A DNA stretch of 52,000 bases from Corallochytrium limacisporum (GCA_002811645.1 PDIP01000049.1:1-52000); one strand, 5' to 3'; numbered from the stretch's first letter, positions 20,921-31,156 are shown. Numbers and translations: made by a program. Notes: generated from the sequence alone by a model not told the origin.

Positions 20921-21193
20921 ATGTCAAGAGGTAGCAAATCATTTTGGTTTGCGCGGATTAACCTGACTGTAGTAATCGTAGTAGTCAATGCACTTGAAGG
21001 AATTCGTCAAGCCACGTTTACTATTTGCAAAGTGGCTCCGCAAGAAACGCTTCGTGCCAATGAGACACTTAAATATGAAATCTATTATGTGATAAGGAAA
21101 TGATGGATCGTATGTTATGCAATGGTAATGATTATGGAACAGGAACGAGATATGATGGATGGATGGTTCCGAGGTGATATACAGTGTTTCCCC

Positions 21194-22618
21194 CTATTCT
21201 GCGCCAATGGACAATGAATCGTCCGTGCGGTTAACCCGATATACGCGGTGCTCGCTGTAATGCTTCCGCTTCAACAGAGTGGGAGCCAACCGGAGCTGTG
21301 CAAAGACAACGGTGAAGAGAATAGCGACCTGCATGCAAGCCTGGGCGTAGATGGAGTCGCCCAGAAGCATGATGATAGTCTCAAGGGAGATGCGCAATAC
21401 GAGGTACAGCTTAAGCCCGTCCATGATGACGCCGGTGGTGGGGTCGTTCTTTGAGTCTGCGCTACCGAAGGCATGGGTCAGAATTCCTCCGCCTTTGCGG
21501 GGTTGTGCCTGGGACGTCGGCTTTACGTCCGCCTCATCCGATCGTGCGACCGGGAAATCGCGGATCAAGAATCGGCACTCACGCAGGACAGGGTACGACT
21601 GCCCAGAAGCTGTGTACTTGACCAGATTCGATCCAAGGATGGTCGATGGACTGGAGGCCACCAGCCAGAGTTTGCGCAGTGTGGAGGTGCGGCTGCGGAC
21701 TGTGAAACTGCGCTCGTAATCCTGCCGTACAATGCGCCCTATGTCGCAGTAAATGCGACGAGCACTGGCAATGGCCATCTGACAGTTCCAGGGCAATCGT
21801 GCTATGCCTTCATCCGCATTCAACGCAATGTTGTCCGCAACAGAGAGCAATCTTTCGGTACACTTGGAGATAGCACTGCAAGGATGGGGATTGGACAGCC
21901 AAGCCTGGACATTCACGCCCTCTGCCTCCAGCCATTCAGATGGTATGTAGCAACGACCCTTGCGGGCATCCTCGCCCACATCACGGGAGATATTGACGAG
22001 TTGGAAAACAACTCCTAGGTCACAGGCACGAGCCAGGGTCTCCTGGTCCACCACGCCCATGGTCACAGTCATCAGGACACCGATGGTTGCGGCGACGCGG
22101 GCACAGTAGGCCAGAGTATCACTGATGGTTTTGTACTGTTTCTTGTTTGCATCCCAAAGGAACCCTTCAAGCAGGGCGCCAAGAATGTTCCTGGGTAGCC
22201 CGACCCGCATGACAGCGTCAAAAAGGGACCTGTCGATGGGATCATCAATAGGCCTGCCCACATAGACCCGGTCTAGTCGTTCTGTAAGGATATTGATGGC
22301 CCGTTCTGGTTCCCCGCTTTCATCCACCATGTCGTCGGCAATGCGGCAGAAGGCATAGATCTGTACTGTGGTCTTGCGGACGTCCTTGGGCAGGAGCAGG
22401 GATGCCGCCCAGAACGAACTAGATCCCTTGTTCAAGATTTTGCTAACTACCTCATAATCGCTTTCCGAAAAGGAAATGTGTTGATATGGCTCCGCCAACT
22501 TTTTCTCGCAAGCTGCGAGGTCGATATGGAAATGTCCCATAGTGTTTCTTTCCCTATATATGAACTGTTTAATGAAAATTGATTCCCACCTTGCTACTGG
22601 GACCCGATCAAAGCCCAT
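21194..22618 (-). CDS. Phytoene synthase (CrtB type) with C-terminal membrane helices
   Basis: Condenses two GGPP to phytoene, the first committed carotenoid step. Squalene/phytoene synthase domain covers about 60-350. The two Asp-rich, Mg-diphosphate-binding motifs are DDMVD (95-99) and DVGED (213-217), the latter in FQLVNISRDVGED. The stretch after it (RCYIPSEWLEAEGV) is closest to alphaproteobacterial CrtB in my memory. Unlike bacterial CrtB, it has an added tail with two hydrophobic helices (about 404-420 and 428-450). It is not fused to a lycopene cyclase as in fungal CarRA. The ATG at residue 27 (nt 22540, MGHFHIDL) is an equally or more likely start, because the first 26 residues have no family match. 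It lies tail-to-tail with the lamin-like gene (273 bases) and beside two phytoene desaturases. A squalene synthase reading is unlikely given the bacterial CrtB-like motifs. Confidence 0.88.
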   Translation of the reverse strand: MGFDRVPVARWESIFIKQFIYRERNTMGHFHIDLAACEKKLAEPYQHISFSESDYEVVSKILNKGSSSFWAASLLLPKDVRKTTVQIYAFCRIADDMVDESGEPERAINILTERLDRVYVGRPIDDPIDRSLFDAVMRVGLPRNILGALLEGFLWDANKKQYKTISDTLAYCARVAATIGVLMTVTMGVVDQETLARACDLGVVFQLVNISRDVGEDARKGRCYIPSEWLEAEGVNVQAWLSNPHPCSAISKCTERLLSVADNIALNADEGIARLPWNCQMAIASARRIYCDIGRIVRQDYERSFTVRSRTSTLRKLWLVASSPSTILGSNLVKYTASGQSYPVLRECRFLIRDFPVARSDEADVKPTSQAQPRKGGGILTHAFGSADSKNDPTTGVIMDGLKLYLVLRISLETIIMLLGDSIYAQACMQVAILFTVVFAQLRLAPTLLKRKHYSEHRVYRVNRTDDSLSIGAE

Positions 22619-24041
22619 AAACTACCACGGATATTGTGAGTCTTCTTAAAGGAATCCAATGTACAGCGCACCACTCTCTAACCTATCTCTACCAACAACT
22701 AAACACCAGATTAATCGCGCAGTACTCACACTAACTCTATGGTTGCTGCGTTTCTCTATTAGCATTTGCGAGTAGTCCCATGGAAACCTCAAGTACCCTA
22801 TACGATGCTCACAATATACTCCTCCGGGCTCTAAATCAGTCCACCCGACATAAGCAACTCCAACAGAAACACTCCACACTCACTCACTCACTCACTCACA
22901 CACACACAAACACGTCACCAGAGCCACCCGAGGGGGAACTGTCCCTGGGTCAACCCCAATCCCCCCCCCTCCCAACCCACCCACACAAACGATCCCGCCA
23001 GATTTTCTGGGTATGTTTTTAATGCAAAGCAGCACCCCCTTCCTTTCTCCTTTGCCCGATTTCTTGTTTTCCTTCCTTGGTCTTTTTTTTTTTTGTTATG
23101 GGCCTGCTGCTCCTTGTACGAGTTCCGCCACGGGGCAGGTTGGGTTCTGAGTCATGGCTCTTGTCGCAGTGGCCGAGAAAATGGACCGGGTTTGTAACTG
23201 CAGATCGAAACGAACGAAGTGGAGAGCCGGGAGGCGGCCGCAGCCCTTGGTGGCTCCCCTTCCTCCGGGCGACACTTGTAAACCTCGTCCGAACCCGTCG
23301 TGTGGCGCACGAAAGTATTTGCTAAGCTCGAAAAGAGTGCGAGTCGGTAGTGGGCACCGAACTGGGGACCGGAGTACAGCGGGGTGGGTATAGTCAGTAC
23401 CCCCGGCAGGTACCGCTATTCCTTGTGCCTTCGTTTTTTCTTTTCTTTTTTTGATGTGGTAAGAAACTTTAATCCTCGCTGGGCTTTTGATTCTGATCTC
23501 TTTCATAGTCAATGAATCGCAGGAGAGAGACAGCCGGGGCGAAAGTGATCTAGGTAGCAAAGCATGCCGAGCATTCCACAAATGCCACTCTGGGAGACGG
23601 CATTGGGTCCAATCATAATATTGAACCATATATGAATTTCCTGAATTGAGACACAATAGATCATATACTGAAGATGGTGTTGAGTTCTCAGTGTATACCT
23701 ATCAGTAGGAACCCAGCGACACAACCAGACAAAGACTGGCTGGTTTTAATTCACATAGTAAATGTAGTGAGTATTCATCCCAGCGGGGTCACACAGGTCG
23801 CCCTCTTCTACTGATCACTATCGGCTCAGTTTCCACCGGTGCAAATTCAATTTGAGCCTCTGCAACTGTGTTGGGGTGTGGGTGTGTTCCAGCTGAAACC
23901 GGGGAACGGGTAAGCTGCGATGGTTGTGCTGCTGCGCCGGTTCCACCCCCTCCCGGCGTTTCTTCTTGCGGATCGCCGAGAGGCGGTGTGTTTGTTGGGA
24001 TTTGTTTGAGGATGAGTCATGATACGCAAGGCGCTTTGTGT

Positions 24042-24096
<55 letters not shown>
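22619..24096. other. Intergenic spacer, left of the assembly gap
   Basis: Upstream of phytoene synthase. It contains CTCA/CACA simple sequence (about 22877-22910), C tracts near 22970 and T runs near 23085. The frames here are not convincing as genes. Confidence 0.6.
24040..24096. repeat. (GT)n microsatellite at edge of assembly gap
   Basis: About 27 GT units run directly into the N stretch, the likely reason for the assembly break. Confidence 0.95.
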
Positions 24097-24676
24097 NNNN
24101 NNNNNNNNNNNNNNNNNNNNNNNNNNNNNNNNNNNNNNNNNNNNNNNNNNNNNNNNNNNNNNNNNNNNNNNNNNNNNNNNNNNNNNNNNNNNNNNNNNNN
24201 NNNNNNNNNNNNNNNNNNNNNNNNNNNNNNNNNNNNNNNNNNNNNNNNNNNNNNNNNNNNNNNNNNNNNNNNNNNNNNNNNNNNNNNNNNNNNNNNNNNN
24301 NNNNNNNNNNNNNNNNNNNNNNNNNNNNNNNNNNNNNNNNNNNNNNNNNNNNNNNNNNNNNNNNNNNNNNNNNNNNNNNNNNNNNNNNNNNNNNNNNNNN
24401 NNNNNNNNNNNNNNNNNNNNNNNNNNNNNNNNNNNNNNNNNNNNNNNNNNNNNNNNNNNNNNNNNNNNNNNNNNNNNNNNNNNNNNNNNNNNNNNNNNNN
24501 NNNNNNNNNNNNNNNNNNNNNNNNNNNNNNNNNNNNNNNNNNNNNNNNNNNNNNNNNNNNNNNNNNNNNNNNNNNNNNNNNNNNNNNNNNNNNNNNNNNN
24601 NNNNNNNNNNNNNNNNNNNNNNNNNNNNNNNNNNNNNNNNNNNNNNNNNNNNNNNNNNNNNNNNNNNNNNNNNNNN
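24097..24676. other. Assembly gap (580 N)
   Basis: Undetermined bases. All long open frames crossing it are artefacts of N translation. The true length and content are unknown, and a small gene or exon could be hidden. Confidence 0.99.
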
Positions 24677-25135
24677 CCCGCCCAAGGGGGGGACCCTCCC
24701 CTTCTCTCAACACTCAGTCTTTTTGTTCTTGACCCTCCAAACACAGCCAGCCGCCCCACCGTTCCGCCCACGCTAGTCGTCCGTCGTTCCCCCCTTCCCT
24801 CGGTGTCCCTCGACTCTCGCTCTCGCACCCTTCGCTCTGCGCGGCTGGGAGGGGGGTTGGGAGGGCGCGTACGCAATTTCGCCTTGCCTTGGCTCCCCGC
24901 CGAAAGCCTGATGCCCTCATCCTAGAAACCGTTGTTTGCCGAGTGATCGGGGGTTGGGGAGATCCACGGGTTAGATCCACGGGTTGAGGGGACGCAGGTG
25001 AGCGGTCGCGGGAGTATGGTACACTAAGCAACTTTCTTTACTACTGGTTCATTCCTGTGAGAATCCATGGCGTGATGAATGGAAACATGCCGCACACATT
25101 ATGATGGGGATGTTGGCAAAGTAAGTACCATGCCC
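24677..25135. other. Intergenic spacer right of the gap
   Basis: C/T-rich near 24690-24860, then a short direct repeat of GATCCACGGGTT (about 24960-24985). Downstream of the minus-strand phytoene desaturase. No gene supported. Confidence 0.6.
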
Positions 25136-26959
25136 CTATGGCCCCAGTTCTGAGTTGTGGACTGTCATGTTGGAGAGCACAATGGCGAGGATCATTGTGC
25201 CACAAGCCACGCTTAGCATAATGTACAGATCGGTGTTGCCCCTCTCTTCCTCACGGATTCGCCTGTATCTGTCTTTCAGACGGATGCGATTCCCATTCTC
25301 ATCCAACTTAACCCCGGCGTCGTCCTCCCAGAGATGTGGCACGGCCGGAAACTTGCCACTGAGCAGACCACGAGTCTGGAGGTCGTCCGTGGGCCGCTGT
25401 CCGAGATCTTCGAGAACTCGCTCAGTAGTCAGCCGACTGCTCATGAGCACGTTAGGTAAGCCACTACCCGGGTGTGTGCTGCATCCTGTGAAATAGAGAT
25501 TACTGTACGTATCATGGCGATTATGGGGACGAAGGTAACCAACCTGCAGGAAGTTGTGGCTCAGTCCAAAGGCAGTGCCCTTCCAAGTGTTGTAGCGATC
25601 AGCCCAATCCTGGGGTGCTACAATTTCTTCGTGCAACAGATTGTCCTTGAGGTCGGTTATGCCAATGTCCGGCTGGCTCAGGCGTTTGATCACCACTTCC
25701 CGGGCCCGCTTGATCATTTCGTCCCAATTCTGCTCGATTTTATGCCTGCCTTGCTTAGATTCGTCACCCCAGTCACCCTGTGCCAGGTGTCCAACGGGCA
25801 CTAGCACCACCCAAGCATCCTGTCCAGCAGGGGCCATGGAAGAATCGGTACGATTGGGAACATTGACGTAGAATGAAGGCGCGTCGGGGAGAGTCAGGTC
25901 ATTGAAGATCTGATCAAAGCTCTCCCGGTAGGCCTCGGATGCCACAAACATGTTATGGTGTCCAAGCTGTTTGTACTCCTTCTTGAGGGACCAGCAAAAG
26001 GTTATAGAAGACGAAGTATAGGACATTTTGTCCAGACGATCCGCTTCGTGTTGGTCGGGCAGCAGGCGACAGTACACGTATGGAAGATTCGCATTGGCCA
26101 CCACTACGTCTGCCTCCAACTTCTCTCCATTCTGCAGGACCACACCGGTCGCTTTCTGGGTCTTCTCGTCAATGTCTATCTTGGCCACTGGACTGGAGTA
26201 ACGGATTGGTACATGAAGTTTCTCTCGTACGATCTTCTCGAGCGTAAGAATGACCTGGTATAGACCGCCCATCGGGTACCAGACACCGTCGCAGAACTCT
26301 GTATACTGCAGCAGACTGAAGGTGGCCGGTGCATTGAACGGGCTCAATCCTACGTACATGTCTTGGAAGGTAAATGCAGCGCGCAGTTTGGGATTCTTAA
26401 AATACCGACTGATGTTCCAATGGTGGAAGAATGGAGCCTTGACCTGAAACAGCAAAGGGATCTGGCGAATGTCAAAGTACTCGAGAAGAGAGCGGAAGTT
26501 GCGGTACGCAACCCCACGCAGCACTCCATGCATGTTCACCCGTCCCTCGGCCAGCAGTTTTAGGAAATTCAGATACGAACCTGGTTCAATGCGTTCCAGC
26601 TGGTTCTGCATCGCCACAGTGTTGGCAGTGAGATTGATGGAATCACCGTCGCTAAAATGGACACCATAGGAGGGGTCAATACGGCGCATATCTAGATGGT
26701 CGGTAATGCTCTCGCCAAGCGCATTGTACGTGTCCTCGTAAGCGGAAGGTACGAGCACGATGCTGGGACCAATGTCGAACTTGAATCCCTTCCAGTTGAT
26801 CTGATCACAACGACCTCCTGCGTGGTCGTTCTTCTCCACGACGATAACATCGAAGCCTTCCCGAGCCAGACGGCCAGCGGCACCAAGGCCACCGATGCCG
26901 GCGCCAATGACGATTACCTTCTTCCGCTCGGTGGTCGAGCTGGCTGATGTAACAACCAT
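25136..26959 (-). CDS. Phytoene desaturase, fungal CrtI type
   Basis: Flavin-dependent stepwise desaturation of phytoene toward lycopene or more unsaturated carotenes. The dinucleotide fold GAGIGG is at 19-24, followed by VVEKNDHAGGRC. GFKFDIGPSI is the CrtI signature. Further along, FYVNVPNRTDSSMAP, VVLVPVGHL and NLYFTGCSTHPGSGLPNVLM match ascomycete and zygomycete AL-1/CarB enzymes more closely than bacterial CrtI. A C-terminal hydrophobic helix (about 578-597) also occurs in the fungal enzymes and should anchor it in the ER membrane. Its 607 residues fit the fungal range of about 580-620. It is divergent from the second desaturase over 869 bases, so the two may share a control region. The number of double bonds introduced cannot be told from sequence. 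Confidence 0.93.
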   Translation of the reverse strand: MVVTSASSTTERKKVIVIGAGIGGLGAAGRLAREGFDVIVVEKNDHAGGRCDQINWKGFKFDIGPSIVLVPSAYEDTYNALGESITDHLDMRRIDPSYGVHFSDGDSINLTANTVAMQNQLERIEPGSYLNFLKLLAEGRVNMHGVLRGVAYRNFRSLLEYFDIRQIPLLFQVKAPFFHHWNISRYFKNPKLRAAFTFQDMYVGLSPFNAPATFSLLQYTEFCDGVWYPMGGLYQVILTLEKIVREKLHVPIRYSSPVAKIDIDEKTQKATGVVLQNGEKLEADVVVANANLPYVYCRLLPDQHEADRLDKMSYTSSSITFCWSLKKEYKQLGHHNMFVASEAYRESFDQIFNDLTLPDAPSFYVNVPNRTDSSMAPAGQDAWVVLVPVGHLAQGDWGDESKQGRHKIEQNWDEMIKRAREVVIKRLSQPDIGITDLKDNLLHEEIVAPQDWADRYNTWKGTAFGLSHNFLQVGYLRPHNRHDTYSNLYFTGCSTHPGSGLPNVLMSSRLTTERVLEDLGQRPTDDLQTRGLLSGKFPAVPHLWEDDAGVKLDENGNRIRLKDRYRRIREEERGNTDLYIMLSVACGTMILAIVLSNMTVHNSELGP

Positions 26960-27828
26960 GACTGGATTCTACTAGTTCGAGGTATACTACTTGCCCAAGG
27001 CACGAGGTCCTTTGCTGTACAGCTGAACTTTAGTGGCCCTTTGAATAGCTGACTGATTGGGGGCAGCAACGAAGATTACTCCATCAGGTTGCACTGACTG
27101 GTCACAGCCCTGCCCATGCGCGGGCACGTACAGAAAGAGATCACGTTTTTATCAGGCGAGTTCATCACAGAGAAGGACAGCCATTGACGACTCCAGTTCC
27201 AACTCAGAAAAACTCAGACCCCAGCGCCTGTCACCGACTTATCATAGACAGAGTAGGGGAGTCAGTCATTTTATCGGGGGACACAGCAAAGCCTGGGGAG
27301 CGGGAGACCCGGCGCTCTCTCCATCTCTCGCCCCTTCCATCTCCCTCCCGCTCACTCTGCCGTCCTCCCTCCCCCGCAGGACTGCTCACTTTCACCCGTT
27401 CTCGTCCCTCGGCCCCCTCCCGTCTTCCTGGGTCCACTGGGATTCTCAGAACTGGGCACGCGTTGTCCCAGCTTGCAGGAACAGTGCGGCGAATACTTCG
27501 GGCCCCGATTTCTTGTCAAGGTATGATTTTCACTTGTGCGCTGTGTGCTGAAAATCTACCGGAACAAAAATCGATCGTTCATATGAAAGTTTAGAGTCCA
27601 CTGCAGCTGGTATCACTGCGCTACGCTGGCAAGCGCCCCTCCACTTTTAACCCACTCACCAACGGGACCGGCAGGAGTTGGACGATACCTTGGGTGGGGT
27701 ACTTGGGGGAAGTGTGGATTGTAGCCCCTGTAGATATAACCTCGATCCCGTGTTTTCCCCTTGTTTAAAGAAGAAAGAAGCAAGGACATAGTCCTGTGCT
27801 CTCCGTGGTGCAAGATACATAGACAAAC
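26960..27828. other. Divergent intergenic region between the two desaturase genes
   Basis: Probable shared promoter region. It contains a strongly C/T-rich block (27310-27430). Short frames overlap it on both strands, but none resembles a protein family. No clear TATA box or palindrome seen. Confidence 0.6.
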
Positions 27829-29421
27829 ATGCCCACGATTGAAGCACCGCCCAGTGTGGTGGTGATCGGCGCAGGATTCTCTGGTCTCGCTGCTGCAACT
27901 AGTTTGGCGGACATGGGCTATGAGGTTACGGTTGTAGAAAAGCATAAAACCTGCGGCGGTCGTTCGCGCATCTTCGAGACGGATGGTTTCACATTTGACA
28001 TGGGACCCAGTTGGTACTGGATGCCAGATGTCTTCGAGGAGTACTTCGCCGCCTTTGGTAAGAAAGTCTCGGACTATTACCACCTGAAACGCCTTGACCC
28101 ATGTTACCGTCTTTTCCTAGAGGGTGACAAGCAGTATGATATGCCGGACAGTGTGGACAGCCAGCGAAAGCTCTTCGAAAGTTTGGAACAGGGTAGTGCC
28201 AAGAACCTAAAGGCCTTCATGAAGCAAGCCAAATATAAGTACGATGTGGGTATGTCTGACTACGTGAAGCGGCCCTCTCTTTCTCTCTTTGAATTCATTG
28301 ATCCAAGGATGATCATTGAGTGCTTTCGTCTGCAGATGCTGACCTCCCAGCGTAGGCACGTCAATACCTACTTCAAGAACACGGACCTGCGCAAGATCAT
28401 GGAATGGCCAGTGCTATTTCTTGGCGGTTCCCCCGCGGATGTCCCGGCGATGTACTCGCTCATCAACTACTCAGCAATGGAACAGGGCACCTGGTACCCG
28501 GAATGGGGCATGTATCGAATCGTGGATGCCATGGAGGATCTAGCCAGATCCAAGGGAGTGCAGTTCCGCATGAATAGCAATGTTACCAAGGTACTAGTGC
28601 GCAATGGTGCGGCTGCCGGTGTGGAGATTTCCAACGGGGAGATAATTATCAAGGCGGACTATGTAGTAGGGGCAGCAGATTATCACTTCGTGGAGCAAAC
28701 TCTGCTGCCTAAGCAGTTTAGGCGCTATTCTGAGGAATGGTGGCGCAGCCAGACTATGAGCCCGAGTAGTCTCCTCTTCTATCTCGGTGTGAATGCTAAG
28801 GTACCGAATCTGGAGCATCACAACCTGTTCTTTGACGAGTCCTTGGATGTCCACTCGTACGAGATCTACAATGATCCAAAATGGCCCTCCAAACCGCTCT
28901 TCTATGTCTGTTGCCCGTCCAAGACCGACCCAACAGTCGCTCCCGACGGCAACGAAAATCTTTTCATTCTGATTCCGCTGGCGGTACACCTGGAGGACAC
29001 CAAAGAACTGCGAGAGAAATACTATAACATGGTCATGGATCGGTTGGAGGAACGTACGGGATTCAAGATCAGAGACCACGTTGTGTCGAAGACTCCATAC
29101 TGCCACAAGGACTTTGAAGCCGACTACAATGCATACGGTGGCAACGCGTACGGTCTAGCGAATTTGCTAAGTCAGACCGCAGTCTTCAAGCCGACCATGA
29201 AGTCCAAGCTTCGCAACATGTACTTTGCCGGTCAACTGACCTGCCCGGGACCTGGTGTGCCTCCTTCTTTGATTTCTGGGCAGATGGTGGCGAAGCTACT
29301 GGACAGCGAACGCACGGATGGTCAGCGCGTGGTGTTTGAAATGTGGCATCTGTATGCGGCGATCGGGGCGCTGGCCTCGCTGGTTGTGCTTCTGACCGCC
29401 ATTGTGGTGGAGGTACTTTAA
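27829..29421 (+). CDS. CrtI-family carotenoid desaturase, bacterial (Bacteroidetes-like) type
   Basis: A second phytoene desaturase-family flavoprotein. GAGFSG is at 14-19, then VVEKHKTCGGRSR and GFTFDMGPSWYWMPDVFEEY. The WYWMPDVFE signature, the FGKKVSDYYHLKRLDPCYR segment and the MYFAGQLTCPGPGVPPSLIS end are, to my recollection, typical of Bacteroidetes CrtI rather than of fungal CrtI. It is clearly not a duplicate of its neighbour. Unlike most bacterial homologues it carries a C-terminal hydrophobic helix (about 508-528). It could desaturate phytoene or act later, for example at the 3,4 position or on a different carotene. It begins at the first ATG, preceded by AT-rich leader. Divergent from the fungal-type desaturase. 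Horizontal origin is inferred, not shown. Confidence 0.9.
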   Translation: MPTIEAPPSVVVIGAGFSGLAAATSLADMGYEVTVVEKHKTCGGRSRIFETDGFTFDMGPSWYWMPDVFEEYFAAFGKKVSDYYHLKRLDPCYRLFLEGDKQYDMPDSVDSQRKLFESLEQGSAKNLKAFMKQAKYKYDVGMSDYVKRPSLSLFEFIDPRMIIECFRLQMLTSQRRHVNTYFKNTDLRKIMEWPVLFLGGSPADVPAMYSLINYSAMEQGTWYPEWGMYRIVDAMEDLARSKGVQFRMNSNVTKVLVRNGAAAGVEISNGEIIIKADYVVGAADYHFVEQTLLPKQFRRYSEEWWRSQTMSPSSLLFYLGVNAKVPNLEHHNLFFDESLDVHSYEIYNDPKWPSKPLFYVCCPSKTDPTVAPDGNENLFILIPLAVHLEDTKELREKYYNMVMDRLEERTGFKIRDHVVSKTPYCHKDFEADYNAYGGNAYGLANLLSQTAVFKPTMKSKLRNMYFAGQLTCPGPGVPPSLISGQMVAKLLDSERTDGQRVVFEMWHLYAAIGALASLVVLLTAIVVEVL

Positions 29422-29740
29422 CCTTCAGCACTTCCCGTACCTTCGAAATCATTATATATAAAGACAAGTAGCTAAAGAACAGGCAATACCCACTTAATTT
29501 TACCCCCACCAGAACTGATCAAATTGGGCACACTCTGCTTGCGACCTTCCCTCCCTCTCTTGTGTTCGCTTTGTGACCCCTTGTGGCTTGCACTGGTACT
29601 TTGGGAAACCGAAACAGTTCCCGACTGACCCATCTGGCGACACAACCAGGAACCCAATTGTTCGAAAAGACAAGTGACAAGTGTACATTACGAAGATGAA
29701 AGGGAGATCACATACATAGGAACGAATTAGGGAACAACCA
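29422..29740. other. Short spacer between desaturase and AAA gene
   Basis: 319 bases. An ATTATATATAAA stretch near 29451-29462 may be a 3' processing or TATA-like element. Nothing else recognised. Confidence 0.5.
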
Positions 29741-31156
29741 ATGTCCGAGCGACCGAAAGACGACGTGACCTATGCATGGTTACGACGGAAGTTGCCAGCT
29801 GAGGTCTTGCGTCTGGTCTATCCACACTTGCATGCCACGTTCACCACCGTGACGTCAGATAAGGAAGGGTTTGGACCCCTTTTCAGACGGTACAACCGTG
29901 TGGCAGTCGGTCGTGGCCTGAGCGACGGTCAACAGAATAACATCGACCGTTCGCACTCAGACACCACACGGATGTCTCCGAGCTGTGCCATGGCCCTTCT
30001 CCTGTGGGAAGACGTCATTGCACACAGCAAAGGCTTGGAATGGTCATATTTGGCCTATCGAGCGCACGATGCGGAGTCGAAAAGAGTGCCGGAGGTATTG
30101 GATCAATGGGCAAAGACTGGATTGTGCAATGGGAAGCCAACGCAGGCATTGGTGTTTCACATTCACAGCTGGCTGCCATCTGCTGTGCAACAGGCCGTGT
30201 TTCGAGCGCTGCGGTCACCAGAGCGTGGTAAGGACGGCGGAGTACTCATAGTTCTTGCAGAGGAGAACGCGCCTCTGCCCTCTTTGATTGCAATGCTAGC
30301 AAGCGGCGGCGCGGTCTCTGCGGAGGTTCCAAAATTTGACTTTGTTCGCGGCAAGGAAAACCTCAGTCCGGAGGTAATGACTAGAGTATTGTATCGTTTG
30401 CTCATTGATAGTGATCGTGAAGGTGTCCATGAAGTGGTCGACGAGGCGCGAGAAGGATACAACAACATGTTGAGACTGTCCGAGGCGGCCTACGTTATTT
30501 TGGCTGACCGACTCGATGAAGTGCTGGAAAAGATCATGGAAATGGAGATGCAGGAATTGGCTACAGAAAGGCAGAAAATGACTGTCGAAGGAATGGTGAA
30601 TGAACTTTTGAAAGAATTCGATCTCAATCTCCCGTCAATAACCATCTCTACCAAATATGTCAATGAGCAACTGATTGAACGATTTGTTCGCCCGCTACGA
30701 ATGGTATTCAACGCGAACACACGTATACGGGTTCAATTTCCAAAGGGAATGCTCTTGGTAGATGAATCGGGATGGATTGCCAAAACCCAATTGGAAACTG
30801 TATTGAAAGAATTTCCATTTCTCAGCGTGTTCAATGTAAAGAGTACAGATGTCTATTCCAAATATCTGGGGGACTCTGAAGCATCCATTCGCAAGATTTT
30901 TGCGGAGGCCCGCAAACACTCCTATTCAGTAATAGTTTTCGAGGACTTTGGGTCCCTGGCTGTTAAGAGAGAATTTACGTCCTCAGAATCTACTGGTGGA
31001 GTCGAAGAGCGCTTGATGAGTACGCTTTTGAATGAAATGGACGGCATTAGCTCAAACTCTCAAGTCGTGACTATTGGCATATCGGCAGTACCTCCAAGTA
31101 AGATTGATGAGGCAGTAATTCGATCTGGAAGATTGGATCACCACATAGTATTCTAG
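29741..31156 (+). CDS. Degenerate, truncated AAA+ family protein
   Basis: The C-terminal 170 residues resemble the AAA core of the CDC48/SPATA5 type, but key sites are altered. The Walker A region reads PKGMLLVDESGWIAKT in place of GPPGxGKT. Walker B reads VIVFEDF instead of FFDE. The sensor-1 Asn is lost (GISAVP in place of GATNRP). The SRH arginine motif RSGRLD is still present. The frame stops eleven residues after that motif starts, so the helical lid is missing. The N-terminal 310 residues are not recognised; residues about 250-290 are strongly helical (ILADRLDEVLEKIMEMEMQE). The gene is more AT-rich and less codon-biased than its neighbours. It may be a pseudoATPase, a decaying gene or a frameshifted one. 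Confidence 0.55.
   Translation: MSERPKDDVTYAWLRRKLPAEVLRLVYPHLHATFTTVTSDKEGFGPLFRRYNRVAVGRGLSDGQQNNIDRSHSDTTRMSPSCAMALLLWEDVIAHSKGLEWSYLAYRAHDAESKRVPEVLDQWAKTGLCNGKPTQALVFHIHSWLPSAVQQAVFRALRSPERGKDGGVLIVLAEENAPLPSLIAMLASGGAVSAEVPKFDFVRGKENLSPEVMTRVLYRLLIDSDREGVHEVVDEAREGYNNMLRLSEAAYVILADRLDEVLEKIMEMEMQELATERQKMTVEGMVNELLKEFDLNLPSITISTKYVNEQLIERFVRPLRMVFNANTRIRVQFPKGMLLVDESGWIAKTQLETVLKEFPFLSVFNVKSTDVYSKYLGDSEASIRKIFAEARKHSYSVIVFEDFGSLAVKREFTSSESTGGVEERLMSTLLNEMDGISSNSQVVTIGISAVPPSKIDEAVIRSGRLDHHIVF

Noticed and set aside
23818-24925. Several 200-350 codon open frames crossing the N gap
   Set aside because: They consist mostly of undetermined residues flanked by (GT)n translation; no real coding evidence.
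27160-27178. ACAGAGAAGGAC resembling part of U6 snRNA
   Set aside because: Only a short partial match; the invariant ACAGAGAAGATTAGCATGGCC context is absent.
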